Below, in pieces: positions 13,640-25,600 of a stretch of 64,000 nt of DNA. How positions within the stretch are numbered: position 1 is the first letter of the stretch; each line of letters opens with the position of its first letter. This DNA is from Reticulitermes lucifugus (Eukaryota > Arthropoda > Insecta > Blattodea > Rhinotermitidae). A program made the translations under genes and the position numbers. Under the pieces are notes generated by a model. The model was not told the DNA's origin. It saw only the letters and a list, made by a program, of their open reading frames with translations, and ran no database searches. The stretch lies in NCBI GenBank assembly GCA_026260175.1, contig JAKCWW010000135.1, positions 51,340 through 115,339 of the forward strand, written 5' to 3'.

Positions 13640-14520
13640 TGAGACATCACTATCAATAAAAGACTGCAACTGTACAAGGGAATAGCACACTTATAGTAGC
13701 ATATTCCACTGCAGCAAGCTAGAACTGGGACACACTTTTCTGTCAGTCAAAAAGTGATATGCTTTATCGAGCATACTTCACACAGAAAAAGGGACCATCT
13801 GTGACGAAGAATACAATCTTCCAGTATCATCAGAAGTTACCATAACACTCATGATATCACTGCACGACAAAGGGTACTGTCCGACTACCAACAGCGTTTA
13901 TTCGCCAAAAATGACTGATGTATGCACCTCACTCAAGAGACATATATGGAACGGTTAAAATAACTAGGAGAGAGATCTTCCCAGCTACTAAAACTAAAAT
14001 ACAAGTACTGAAGAATGTGGATGTGGTGCCTGTCAATGGGAAAAGGTTTGCACTGCACTGGAAGGACAAAACAATGCAGAACTGAGCAGTGCCACACAAT
14101 TCTGAAGTAGTCACTGTAAACAATGATATAATGAAACTGAATGCACAGTGGTATAACATAACAGGAGAAATGAACAAGACAGACCAGCAATTTGCAGACT
14201 ATGCAGACCTAACAAAAAGAAACAAGAAATACTATATGACCTTTTGCCAACTCATGGAACTGGAACTAACGAATTTTTTCTATTCATTATTGGGGGTGGG
14301 CCTGTCAAAATTTTGTATCTGTAAAGACAGGCTGGCTGAGACACATTCCATATCTTCACAGGCTGGCAGAGAGACACTTTAGAAGCTGACGCCTCCTGTC
14401 AAGAAGATGAACCACACTCACCAGAAAGCTACGTGCAGTGGGGTATTTGATGCAATGAGAAAGAGGATCTGAAGAGAGAGCAGATACGCTAGATTGCATG
14501 TTCATTTGTATGTTACACCA
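13640..14520 (+). mobile_element. piggyBac-type transposase remnant
   Basis: Broken plus-strand frames read SLHDKGYCPTTNSVYSPK, then RHIYGTVKITRREIFPA, ...VNGKRFALHWKDKT, then a block at about 14089-14280 (NNDIMKLNAQWYNITGEMNK, TDQQFADYADLTKRNKKYYM). These match in order the piggyBac DDE region: the KGYCL-x-TDNFYTSP site, YGTVR-x-RK, the -KWKDK- strand, and the YN-x-MGGVD-x-x-DQ motif with its third acidic position. Here that last motif is damaged (GEMNKTDQ for GGVDKSDQ). Stops and frameshifts make it dead. Confidence 0.65.
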
Positions 14521-14721
14521 TACCATCTTGTCGCCACTGCCCTCCTAAACAAATGACTTACTCTTGCAAAGATGAGCCCACCTCCATATGTGGAACTGAC
14601 TGACATCTTAGTTGTATGTTCACACAAATTATTATATGGCATGTTACTATTACTGTAGGCATCTCTGTCAAACTGGCCTACCTAGTTCTTGCAAAAGAAT
14701 GGCTAAGGGGCAACCTGGAAT

Positions 14722-14727
14722 TTTATT
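14722..14727 (-). terminator. Poly(A) signal AATAAA for exon F
   Basis: AATAAA on the minus strand (TTTATT on plus), about 40 bp after the exon F stop codon. Spacing is usual for a compact 3' UTR. Unsupported by any transcript evidence here. Confidence 0.4.
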
Positions 14728-14763
14728 TATGCTGGCTTTTAACTTTTAACTGTGCTGACTGGT

Positions 14764-15125
14764 TCACTGAGTAGGCTGCTTCTTGTTAATGTCTTCTAGC
14801 TTGTAATGCAGCATCATAAATTGATTGGAGCCTGAACTTGATTGCTGTGTGCTTGCAGTACGACCTCGACGTCGCTGGGGAAGGATGCCTCGCCTGGCCA
14901 TGTAGAACCGGATTGTTGAGATTGGTATGTTGAAGATGTCAGACACATTCTGGAAAGTCATGCCCTTCTGGACACATTCTGCTGCTTTTGTTAATTCTGC
15001 TTCTGACCTGCGGATTCTGGTGGGAGCAGCACTACCGTCCTTCCATGATGGTATAGGTACCTTTCCCTTGTCAGAGGGTGACAGTACACACATGACATTC
15101 TGCAGAGCCATTGCAGCAGTCATAT
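14764..15125 (-). CDS. Alternative 3' exon F: pipsqueak-type HTH tail
   Basis: The acceptor TATGTATGTGTGTTTCAG plus AT gives an Asp codon with the shared G, so the phase matches. The tail is 120 residues: DMTAAMALQNVMCVLSPSD, a basic entry PTRIRRSE, the psq HTH at about 37-80 (ELTKAAECVQKGMTFQNVSD, IFNIPISTIRFYMARRG), then a strongly basic QRRRGR patch and a Gln/Ser-rich end before TGA at 14764. AATAAA at 14722-14727, about 40 bp past the stop, marks a short 3' UTR. In the recognition helix the usual Arg-Lys/Thr-Thr after NIP is Ile-Ser-Thr, so its binding preference should differ from C and D. A LINE tail lies directly against the acceptor. Confidence 0.85.
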
Positions 15126-15134
15126 CTGAAACAC

Positions 15135-15730
15135 ACATACATATTCTATAAATTCTGTGGATCCAAAATGTAATCACAGTGACAATACAATGTGGAATAA
15201 GTTATAAAAATACAAAATATACAGCACAAAATATTATAAACATTTCATATACACATATATAGTATCCAAAAGTTACACCAAATTCATTATACACAGCTGA
15301 TAATAAGATTACGAGTCACTTTTAAAATTAGAAATTCATCAACAGAATAAAAGGAGTGTGTATTTAAGTATTTTCTTAAAGCTGCAATAAATTGTGCCTT
15401 TTCATTAATCAGACTTGTAAGTCTACACAGTAAACTGCTGAAAAATTTTGATGCCAGTATACAGCATCCTTTTCTGAAAACATGAACTCCAGCTTCATAA
15501 ATGGAGTTTATTATATTCATGTGATCTACATTTAGGGCCAACTTATTGGCAGTAAACCATTTACTCATATGAGACAGAACTATATTTGACAGTGAAGAAA
15601 AATCATCAACATTTCGACCACTGATCACCCTAGTGTCATCAGTGAATATTACGGGTTCTGATAAGGTATTTATTTTTGGAGGAAGGTCATTTATGTGTAT
15701 TACAAAAGCAAGGTTCCTGGAATTGACCCT
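15135..15730 (-). mobile_element. Truncated LINE with 3' UTR, same strand as the host gene
   Basis: The minus-strand frame reads ...RNVDDFSSLSNIVLSHMSKW, FTANKLALNVDHMN... and later LTSLINEKAQFIAALRKYLN, THSFYSVDEFLIL. These are familiar blocks of an insect LINE reverse transcriptase (end of RT core and C-terminus), with an internal deletion between them. The 3' tail (CTTATTCCACATTGT ... TTTTGGATCCACAGAAT) matches the tail of the plus-strand copy at 22440-22510. The tail runs up to the exon F acceptor. Confidence 0.72.
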
Positions 15731-17135
15731 TGGGGAACTCCCTGTTATATTGTTCCCCAGTCTGATAAAATAACTGTACCAACATCACATCCACAGCTAA
15801 ACTTCATGCAATAAATTTCAATAAAACCGCAAAAAAAATTAAAAAGTAATAAAATTATCTGACACAGTCTAATCTCATACATAATGTTGTCATCTTAAAA
15901 AAGAAACATTTGCAATTTTGTGTGCAGCATTTTATCACTTTTTTTATTTGGATGCTTGACCCTACTCCTATGCCTGAATTGTTTTATCTCTTTAGTTTTA
16001 AAGTTTATACAACCACTCTCCACAAATGAGGCATGAAGATTACCTTCTTGAAGATTGAAAAATTTTACCAAAGATGCAGATTTTACAATGTATTATAAGA
16101 AACTTTGTAAAAACCTGCAGACAATGTTGGATGTGTTGTGTGAAGGCAGTGTAATGTATTAATAAATTTATTATATTAAAAGTAAATTAAATTTTCAGTT
16201 CTATGTCCATAATGACTTGGGGCTGTTCAGGCACAGGAAGAATTTTATAAATAATGTCTTACAAACCTCAGAAGAATTCTACTTCCTTTTTATGAATGCC
16301 TCTGATTCAGTTACAAGAAAAGCAACGTACAGGATATCAATGTTTTAACTGAATTCAGAATACCAAATAAATCCGTTGATGTAATGAAATGTACATGCAT
16401 GGTATGTCCAGCAATTTGCTAAGGTAAACATTTATGATTAATTTCCATTTCACACTGGGTTAAAACAAGATGTTTCTTGCTTTTTAATGTGATTCTAGAA
16501 TACACCACCCGGGGAATCTAAGAGAACTGAAAAGGTTGAACTCAATGACCCAAAAATCTGGTACTTGTTTACACTGATGGTCCACTTGGGAAAGAATACA
16601 CATATATATTGTGTGTGTATACACACATGTGCATGTGCACAAATACAGATCATTGATAATCAGGCTGATGATGGGATATGGATGGATGTGGCTCGAATTT
16701 ATGTTCAATGGCAGAATTTGTTATTAAGTGTGCCAAATCTTTGGGTTCTGCAACTGGAGAATTACTTAGTTTTCGGTTTTTTAAAAGCATTTGTACATCT
16801 GCTTGTCTTCTAGTAAGGATAGGAATGAATGGAAGTTCAAAAGAAAGTTATAAGGATCAGTTTACAAGAGAAGAAGGAGATACCCTGCTATACAAAAACT
16901 ACCTACACTAGCAGAAACTTCTATGTAGCTAGGTTGGTACACTGTTCATTTAATGACACATTTTAAATATAGCAGTTATGTAATGCCATATTGTAAATGA
17001 GGATTTACGGTGATGAATTCTAAAGGGCATAGAATGAAGTGTCATGGCCCACTTTCAAGGCACTGCCAGTACCTCCTTTGTCAGGATAAGTGACCTCCCC
17101 ACCAAGATGACAGCCACAAAGTGTACATAAGGGTG

Positions 17136-17158
17136 GACGTGTGTGTGTGTGTGTGTGT
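17136..17158. repeat. GT microsatellite
   Basis: Eleven or so uninterrupted GT units. Confidence 0.9.
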
Positions 17159-19261
17159 TAGGAGAGACAGGAAGAAAAGTTACAGAAAAGAAAAGAAAAA
17201 AGACACACCAGGTAAAAGTTTCTTTATTTCATACACTGATTGTGCTACACAGAGGCTATATACGCACAGACATCTTGAACAAACAGCAAGGAGAATTTTT
17301 CTTTCCATTTACAAATTTTTCAAGAAATTCTTGTGGATGTTTCATTCTTTGCAATCCAGTGAAACTACCTTCCAAGATAACATCACAGTACTGTTACATG
17401 CAAAGGTTAGGACCTGACTTCTGCACTCATTAGACAAAACCATTATTTGTACTTTTCATATGAAGCACAGCACCTCCAAAGTGCAATCAAACATAGCACA
17501 GCCTTATAATCCATTACATACCCTGAACCTCACTGATTTAGCATTACTGAAAGACCTCATGATCATTTGGAACACACATACAGCACTACTGTATGGTATC
17601 AAGAGTACTCTTTTATTATTATATGTATATCATACACATTTGTTGCACATCATTTACACAGCACAACAAATTTTCACTACTTTAGATAACATGTATGAAA
17701 TAAGCTAGTTATGACTAAATCAGGTACCCTGATCACAGAAATGAGTCACAACATTGGAAAACAGTTTTCTCATTAGCCTCTATTTGTATATGACATCATG
17801 ACATTATATAAATGAGAATAAACTTCTATTCTCTAATAAAACTTCACACTCTCACATAACACAGCCTCTAACATTCTTTAAACATTCATTAAGCAAGGTT
17901 ACTCTTTTAAAGATATGTATAAAAATGGTCATCACAATTTTCTTAAAAACTGTAACTGCAAAACTTTGCATTCATGTTTGAAACCAGAAATCAGCACATC
18001 AGGATTACGCTGAAATTATATTTTATGTTACTGCAACCTTACTGACCTATGTTATCAACATTCATAAAACAATGAAGAGGAAAAATTAATACTTGTATAA
18101 GCAAAAAAGTTTACCTTGAAGTGTTTTCATGATCCAATTAAAGCCCTCACAATGTGGGTGTCCACATACATAAATTTTCTTCATTTAGGAAATACTGATA
18201 TGTTAAAACCATAACACAAACATGAATACGCAATTACCATACTAAGAAAGTCATAACAACAGTCCTACTTACGATAAACATTGTTGTAAGGGTCCAGTGA
18301 CTGGTAACAGCAAACCAATTACAGAACCTGACAATAACATAATAAATTCTTCAGGAAATGGTACATGTTCATAAAGATGTGGATTACAAAGATACAATAA
18401 ATATACAGCCAGTCTTCCAATAGTGTTCAACTCCAGACTAAATTGGATAAACTACGTGCTTTTTCATTTATATCCACAACTTCTAATTTACCTTACCAAG
18501 GTTTTTGTATGAATAACAAATTCTCACACACACAAAATACCAAAGACTGAAAAATTAACAACAGGTAAAATGCAGAAAGTTGAATATAAAATTCTGATAT
18601 GGCTTTGATGGAATTTAGGTGGATACTTAAGTTATATGGACATACATTATATATATATTTATTATAAAATGTCCTTAAAAACAAGCAAAGTGGAAGACAA
18701 CAGTAATAAGAATTCCAAGTGAGATTAGAGGTTCTCACAGTGGAACTGATAAGGATTGAAGTCTTCTTTCATGTTATGCTATGTCAACTGATCAATAATT
18801 AGCAATGTTTTGCAGGCACCACATTATGGTAACTATTTACCAGTCAACAACTGTAACATCCCAGAAGATTTGAATCTTCAGTAATTCCAAATATTGCTAA
18901 AACACACAATTAAAAATTCTTGAAAGTCAAGGTTCTTTCTACTGCCAGGAGACGCATCTATATTCTCACATCTTTCAGGTATCAAAGTGTGAGAAACCCC
19001 TGTTGTCATTTGTTTTCAGGAAACAAAATTTAACATAGTGTGGTGGTTCATAACAACATGCCAAATGGGGAAAAAGACAAGATAATGAGGTGAAACTCAC
19101 AATGTTGCAGACTACAGAACTTTGACACATTATTAACAATATAAATTTCAAATAACTTCTGTAATCAACCAATTGGTAACAAAATTACTTTGGTAGTTTT
19201 TAGAGAAATCAGCCATACCTTTATGATTCTAAAAAACAAAATGCATTCAGGTAACCTTGAT

Positions 19262-19480
19262 TTCAGGCTTCTGCCGCGATGTTGATGAGATATGCGCTCT
19301 TCTGGGATATTACGCAGTGTCGTGTGGTAATTGTTTGCCGACGTTTCGGGACAACGTATCGGTCCCATCTTCACGGGTCAAGAGCCGAGACCCATGAAGA
19401 CGGGACCGATATGCTGTCCCGAAACGTCGGTAAACATTTACCACACGATGCCGCGTAATATCCCAGAAGAGCACAATTTC
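19262..19480. mobile_element. Foldback MITE, recent
   Basis: Long inverted arms: TCTTCTGGGATATTACGCAG ... GTGTGGTAATTGTTTGCCGACGTTTCGGGACA on the left, and the inverse on the right (TGTCCCGAAACGTCGGTAAA ... CCACACGATGCCGCGTAATATCCCAGAAGA). The loop is around GTCAAGAGCCGAGAC. Many CpGs are retained, so it is young. The RNA would form a strong hairpin. Confidence 0.75.
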
Positions 19481-19958
19481 ATTGCATTCAGGTACATTAC
19501 AGAACATGCCAATTTCATTACCATGTGAGACAAGGATGTACTATATCGACTGCAGAACTGTATACTTCTTTCTTTATCACAGGAGAACTTATTCACCTTC
19601 TTCATAATATTTCTTACCCAGTGGTATCAATATTTTAACACTTTTAAAGAAAGTTCATGAAAAATAATTTATGTGCAATTCTATACATATAATAGTATAT
19701 GTTTACACTTGTACTGTTATAAGCTGAGAAGTTTTCTTTCATCAAAAACACAAGTACACAAAGTTTCTTTGTTACTAGTTGGACATTAATAGGAGAGAAT
19801 GCAGGTATATCTCCACATGTTCTTAACCTTGTTGCCAGATGGAGAGAAACTGTGCTTCAATGTACTGTATATTTATCTCCAGAATTCAATTTTATATTAC
19901 TAATGCCATCTTACTCTTCTCCACTCTCCTTTTGCAGATTACATCTGGAAGCACGTTC

Positions 19959-20413
19959 TTATCTTGTTGAATTACTTCCCATTGTTGCTTTTACCTGCAG
20001 TGGAAATTTTACCACATTTGAACCTCCAGATTGGGAAGCAGTTTGAGAAGTCATCTCCCTTTCTAGTCTCAATATACGGCGTTTCAAAGCCCGCTGAGAT
20101 GTTAGTCCCTTCCGCATCATGTAATCATGCAGTGTAGTTCGAGGAATGTTGTAAGCATTTCCAACACGACGGAGTGAAGCACCAGCCACTACCTGCTCAG
20201 CTGCCAACTGCAACAATTCCTCTGTCCTGGGAGGTCGGTTAAGTGATCCCCTAAGTGGTCTACCTTTCTTCACCAATTTTGAGTAGGCTGGCTGTAATTC
20301 TTCACAGTTCTCAGAAACTGAAGAGATGAAAACCTCCTCAAGTCCAGTGAAGCTATTTGGCTCACAGTATGCAGTAGCTGGAAGCAGTTCCATTGAGTTT
20401 GGGAGTTCCAGAA
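19959..20413 (-). CDS. Alternative 3' exon E: pipsqueak-type HTH tail
   Basis: The acceptor TTATAATTTCTTGCAG plus TT gives a Val codon with the shared G, so the phase matches. The tail is 151 residues. It opens with VLELPNSMELLPATAYCEPN and an acidic/aromatic stretch, then a basic entry KLVKKGRPLRGSLNRPPR, then the psq HTH at about 60-103: TEELLQLAAEQVVAGASLRR, VGNAYNIPRTTLHDYMMRKG. The basic helix that follows (SQRALKRRILRLEREM) could add DNA contact or dimerise. The end is Ser/Gly-rich and stops at TAA 19959. Near the end, CTGCAG/GTAAAAG at 19995 is a possible phase-0 donor, the same phase as the exon B donor, so a downstream joined exon is conceivable. It resembles exon F (AAE, NIP-x-T, YM-x-R-x-G). 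Confidence 0.83.
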
Positions 20414-21554
20414 CTGCAAGAAATTATAAGTAAAAGTTAGTACAAAATGATGCCAAATGTGAATTGATGGAATGTGTATCAAATATTACTTCACTTCTGA
20501 AATAACTTCACAACCTTTATATCGGTATCATTTTTATTCTCTCTGATATGTAACTGTATTTGTAATAATCAGGAAAAATAAATATATCTGTGAGTATTAC
20601 AGATGTGATAAAGATCATTTGATAGTGCCATATCAAGTGCAGAGATTACAGGAAGACCATAACAAGTGGTGAAGGAAGCATATGGAAGAAAGCTGTCATA
20701 AACCACTTCAGGTTGAGACTTGAAAAGATATCACATCATGATGTGATATCTCATGATGTTTTCTTTTGTACATTCTTAAATTTATAAATCAAGTACTTAT
20801 TTACGTGAAAATGTGATACACAAACTATAACATGAAATGATGTAACAATTTGAATAAAGCCTGCTTTCTTAAACAAACCTTAAGCAATTCTGAATTTAAA
20901 AAATACAAAACCTCCAATAATTTATTAAATTCCCTGTTTGATGCATTTTAAACTTTATGGCCATGTTCAGGCTACTTATATGCATACACACATAATGAAA
21001 TAGGCCTATGACTAGCATCTTCATACAGATTAGAACTTGGACATGTTTAAATATACATATGAATTCTAACAGACTCTACTGGCTGCTCATAAAAGATCCC
21101 ATACATGCAGTTACAGCCACAGCCACAGCAACTGATGCTTGGGCTAATTTCCTGTTGCTGCCAGGTCTACATTGCCAAAGGTATAACCTACAAACTAAGA
21201 CAATAACAATGAACAGAACTTAAACAACAATGAACAGAATAACAATCTATTTCTGTAGGTGTGAAGTTACACTTCTCACAACTACTTTCACATTTCCTGT
21301 TACTCCCAACTAAGAAAAATGCAGTGAATTCTGAAATGTGGGACGAGGATGTTGTCATTTGTTCAGAGTGGGGACTGGGCCTTGCTTCCTAGATCCCATA
21401 TCTGGAAACACTGCATTTTACCTCAATCTGCCAACTGCTGCAACTGTTGGTATAATTGTAAAATCATTAGAGACTACGGCTGTCACTATTAGCATTACAG
21501 TGACATGCTACACAAGGAATAGTAGTGTATACACAAATGACCTTCCTTTCCCCT

Positions 21555-22510
21555 GATAATACATTCCTTATCAGAACCCATAATATTTGCTGGTGACACT
21601 ACTGTCATAATTTCTAGTAAAAATTTTGATGATGTCTGTGCAGCGTCAAAATTAGTTCTGTCTCATATGAGTAAATGGTTTGCTGCTAACTTGGTCATAA
21701 ATCTATAAAACAAATGTGATTAAATTTGAAAGCATAATTTGGCATACTGTGCTTAAGTACTGGTTATAAAGAAAAGTATATAATAGAAGGAATGGTAAAT
21801 ACAAAATTTCTTGGTTTACAATTAATAACCACCTAAACTGGAAGAATCTTATTGATTGAATGATTCCAGTTAAGCAGAGCATTTCATGCAGTATGAATTT
21901 TGTATGCCTATTTTCATTCTATAATAAAATATGGGATAATTTTTTTGGGTAATTTGCCCAACAGTCAAAAGATATTTACTTTACAAAAGAAAATTGGTTG
22001 AATTATGGTTGGTGCAAAACCTAGAACTTCATGTAAAGTCTATTTAAGAAATTTGATATTTCACCTGTTCCATGCCAATAAATATTTTCATAAATGAACT
22101 TCATTATAAACAAACAGGAAAAATTTCAAACAAATTCATCTGTACATAGTTTTAATATAAGGTATAAGTACCATCTTCACAAACCAAATGCCAATGTTTC
22201 AATGTTTTCAGAAAAGTGCATTCTATGCTGGCATCAAAAGTTTCAACAGTTCACCACTTAGTTTACAAGCCTTAGAAATGAAAAGGCACAATTTAAAATA
22301 GCATTATGAAGATCCTTAATACACACTCCTTTTATTCTGCTGATGAATTTGTTTATGTTTAAGGATAATCCATAATATTATATATGAAATATTTATAGTG
22401 TTTGTATTTTAATAATTCTGTATATTTGTATATACATACTGTACATTTATGACTTATTCCACATCCTGTCATTTTTGCAAATTTTTGGATCCATGGAATG
22501 TATGTACATT
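21555..22510 (+). mobile_element. Degenerate LINE 3' half
   Basis: Broken plus-strand frames read VIISSKNFDDVC, KLVLSHMSKWFAAN, TKFLGLQINNHLNWKN, ...FQTNSSVHS and FTSLRNEKAQFKIAL in RT order. It ends in a tail (GACTTATTCCACATCCTGTC ... TTTTGGATCCATGGAATGT) shared with the copy at 15135. It contains many stops. Confidence 0.7.
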
Positions 22511-23455
22511 CAAATACAAAAACTGCTTTCATGATACAGTATCAGCCTCAATAGCACATTCTGTTCTTGAGGGGAATCATAATATGATCAACTGGTCAAC
22601 CAATAAATGCTGCGAAGCCTGTACATGAAAATAAAGCTAAAACTGAGTCACAGATAAAAAAAAAGGAGAAATTTCGTCAACAGTCCACCCAGAAGGAGTA
22701 TTTTACAAAGCTGTGTTCATGTGTATGAGCAATCTGGCCTTCTTTCATTCACTTGTTTAATCCTGAATGCTTCAACTCAAAAGACGATTTTACCCACCAA
22801 CCCTCAATCCTGAACCCATTTCAGCATCAAGTCCACTATGGCTGTTTAATATCCTCTTCCTCACACTCAATTCCTATCTACTTTAAGACAAACTACCAGC
22901 CTTAAAAAACACCTCTTTTTTTTTCCTCAGCCACAGCCTTTAAATGTAGTTCATTAGTTACAAATTTTTGCTTCTTTGAACTGCTGTTTATGAAAAATAT
23001 TACTGGTCACTTGGCTACCAAATGCCTGGACACCAGTCTAAAGAACCAGTATGTCTGTACCAAAGGCACTACCAGCTACATTAAAGGATCACTAAAGTGA
23101 TGTTACCATTCAGTGAATGAAAGGACAGGTGAAACTGGGACAGGAATTCAGTCACCATCTGTTTGCAACACTGCATTACATATTAAACATACCACATGGC
23201 TTTTGTTTTATTTTTATCATAGTAAAATCCATGAAACAGGTATGTAAACGTACATATCATTATTGAATATTCAAGAGGAAACTTCACACTAAATACACCT
23301 GCACTGACATAAAATGTGTTTCCCAGTGTATCAGAAAGGGGTTTATATACAGTAAGTCCTCATTTTTTATTTTTTTGCTAACAAATCTCCATTGGTTGTG
23401 TTATCTTGCTGTTATAAGTGACAGACTGGTAATACATGTAATTAGTCCTAGCTAT

Positions 23456-23481
23456 GCACCCCCCCTCCCCCCCCCTCTTTC
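23456..23481. repeat. C-rich tract
   Basis: CACCCCCCCTCCCCCCCCCTCTTTC-type run; a similar shorter tract is at 9331-9345. Confidence 0.85.
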
Positions 23482-23654
23482 TTGAAAATAAATACCCAAA
23501 AAAAATAGCTGAACAAAATACAAACATTTCTATTCAATCAGGATTCTGTGCCACTTGAAAAATGTTCTTGTTCTATAAAAAAGAGTGTTTTCACATCTTC
23601 ACATTTTCATTGTTGCAACCTTTTTAACACTGCAATATGACAGCAGGTCAAGAG

Positions 23655-23830
23655 TCATGATTTCTGGGACGTTGTGCGGTGTCGACAGGTAAAGAGTTCT
23701 CGATGTTTTGAAAGATCATGTGCCATCTTCAGAGTCAAGCAGTCCAAGAACTGCTTGATCCTACAGATGAAGGAAACACTGCTGTAAGAACCTCAAATCT
23801 CGCAGGAGGGAAGGTGCTCTCCACCCTAGA
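23655..23830. mobile_element. MITE fragment of the same foldback family
   Basis: It begins TTTCTGGGACGTTGTGCGGTG, has the CCATCTTCAGAGTCAAG motif, and contains an inner palindrome (CAAGCAGTCCAAGAACTGCTTGA). The right arm is not clear. Confidence 0.45.
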
Positions 23831-25394
23831 GTAGCTTTATATCTGTCACAGAATAATGTCTTCTACATGCCTGCTGCAGTCTCTCCGTTATTAAATTCTT
23901 GTATGTCAAATTCTTCTTAATCCATAATCAAAAACTATGTCAGAGTGCAGATAAAGTTCCAGACCAGTTATTTAATTATTATGTTGACACTAAATGCATC
24001 AAAGTTCTCCAAACATAAAAGTTTCTTGACTCCCAATTGTCAAATTCAAAAATGGCTCTCCCTATGTCAAGTAACAATGTATTGTGAAAATGACACCATA
24101 CTGAAAGATTAACATTTAACACATGAAGATAATTACTTAAAAAAATACCAGCAGTGAAAACAGCCTGTAGTTTTCCGATTGGCACTTGTCTCCACTTTGG
24201 TCAATCACATAAAGTGCCACTCTCAGATACGTAAGTACCCTACATCCATTTTAGTAGCAGGCGACACATAGCCATTATGCTTCATGAAGGCACAGATAGA
24301 AGAGCAAGGAATGATGTAATCATTGGCTACATCTGCCACTCATGACACTGAAAACCAAATCTTTTATTTGCAAAAGCTTATGGTATCAATGGATACTGTC
24401 TGACGTGACAAACTAAACACAGACCTTACAGGTCAACTTTATTATCACAATGTACATTGTTACTACTCAATGTATCAAACAGAACAATTCACACCAAGTG
24501 GACTGCAATGCAAGTGTTATCAGGGGCCATAATATAGTCATTCTGTCTTGAATATGGGAAGAGGAATGACCTCCAGAATAACAGCAACACAGAACCAAAT
24601 TATGTGATGTACAAATGGGTTTACAGCAAACTCAACTGCACTGATTATTTGTAACTGCCAACACAAAACAACTCAAAAGAAAGCACATAAACTAAACTTC
24701 AACATTATTCAACACTCTTGAAGTGTGTAGGACTTGCTAGATACTATTTATATCAACACAATTAGTCTTCTGGAGCTACATAGTAGCAATTCATACACAA
24801 CACACACACAACGTTTATACCATAACACCTAGGTTTTACGTGAAGATGAGGCTTTACATAATCATGCCTCAACAATAAGGAAGGTTAAATATATACTGGT
24901 AACATATACCTCACTCAAGAAAACTCAAAACATACATATTTTATTTCAGTTAAATTGAAGCACATATTTCACAAACTTCATACAAAATGAGAGGTACAAT
25001 GAACATTACATACTACTATTCAAATTCAGCCTCAGAAAATTCACACAACATTGAATCATACACTTCATAGCAGTAGTTTTCCATCTACAAGTTGCAAAGT
25101 TTAAATATTTGCAACATGCTGCAGGTGTTGGGAAAAACATTTCTATTTAGAACAAAAATAACTAGATGTTTCAGCTATATTTTGTCAAAATGCAAAACAC
25201 AAACACATTTTAAAAACAACTGGCAAGAGCAGATACTTGGTTGCTGCGTCTATCTGTGAGTTTCCGATTTTAGTGTTTCAAAATAGTGAATTTCATGAAA
25301 AACTATAAAATCCCCCGCCCTACAGTACAGTAACTTACATTCAACATTTACACATACTGCAAACAGTTATCACTGCCCATTAAAAAATCATGTA

Positions 25395-25600
25395 GTCTGG
25401 ATAGCACAGTCAGTATAGTGACTAGACTATGGGCTGGATGACCTGGGGTTCAAATCCTTGCAGACTTTTCTCTTCTCCAAAATCCAGACTGGCTCTGGGC
25501 CCACCGAGCACACATTCTAGGGTCAGTGCACACTATGCACAAGGTCTGGTGGTGGTGGTGGTAGAATGCACTCATTTTTCCTCATCCAAAGAACAATATC
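25395..25600 (+). mobile_element. tRNA-derived SINE
   Basis: A-box-like GGATAGCACAGTCAGTATAG and B-box GGGGTTCAAATCC at tRNA-like spacing, followed by a non-tRNA body with a GGT repeat (TCTGGTGGTGGTGGTGGTAG). No acceptor stem pairs, so it is a SINE rather than a tRNA gene. Confidence 0.55.

Larger units (their letters stand above)
420..14763. other. Downstream or intronic region left of exon F
   Basis: About 14 kb with no recognisable host gene. Supported contents are LINE debris (2040-2345), a foldback MITE (2408-2590), a TA/CATA microsatellite (5158-5250), a SINE tail (6640-6740), a mariner-type element (10742-12172), a SINE (12478-12725) and a piggyBac remnant (13640-14520). The stretches 2.6-5.1 kb and 6.9-10.7 kb look like unstructured AT-rich sequence. 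It may still be intron if more alternative exons lie left of the window. Confidence 0.45.
15126..19958 (-). other. Intron between alternative exons E and F
   Basis: It contains a truncated LINE on the same strand (15135-15730), a palindromic foldback MITE (19262-19480), a foldback-family fragment at 18840-18880 and a short GT repeat at 17136-17158. The rest, 15.8-18.8 kb, is AT-rich with only chance ORFs. Confidence 0.5.

Noticed and set aside
14927-15151. Plus-strand ORF opposite exon F
   Set aside because: Antisense shadow of the psq coding exon; no motif of its own. The same applies to plus-strand ORFs over exons D (26349-26655) and C (34776-35075).
25395-25460. Possible tRNA gene
   Set aside because: A- and B-box-like elements are present but acceptor and anticodon stems do not pair; best read as a SINE head. 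The same holds for 39174-39250, 61330-61420, 62505-62590 and 63265-63345.
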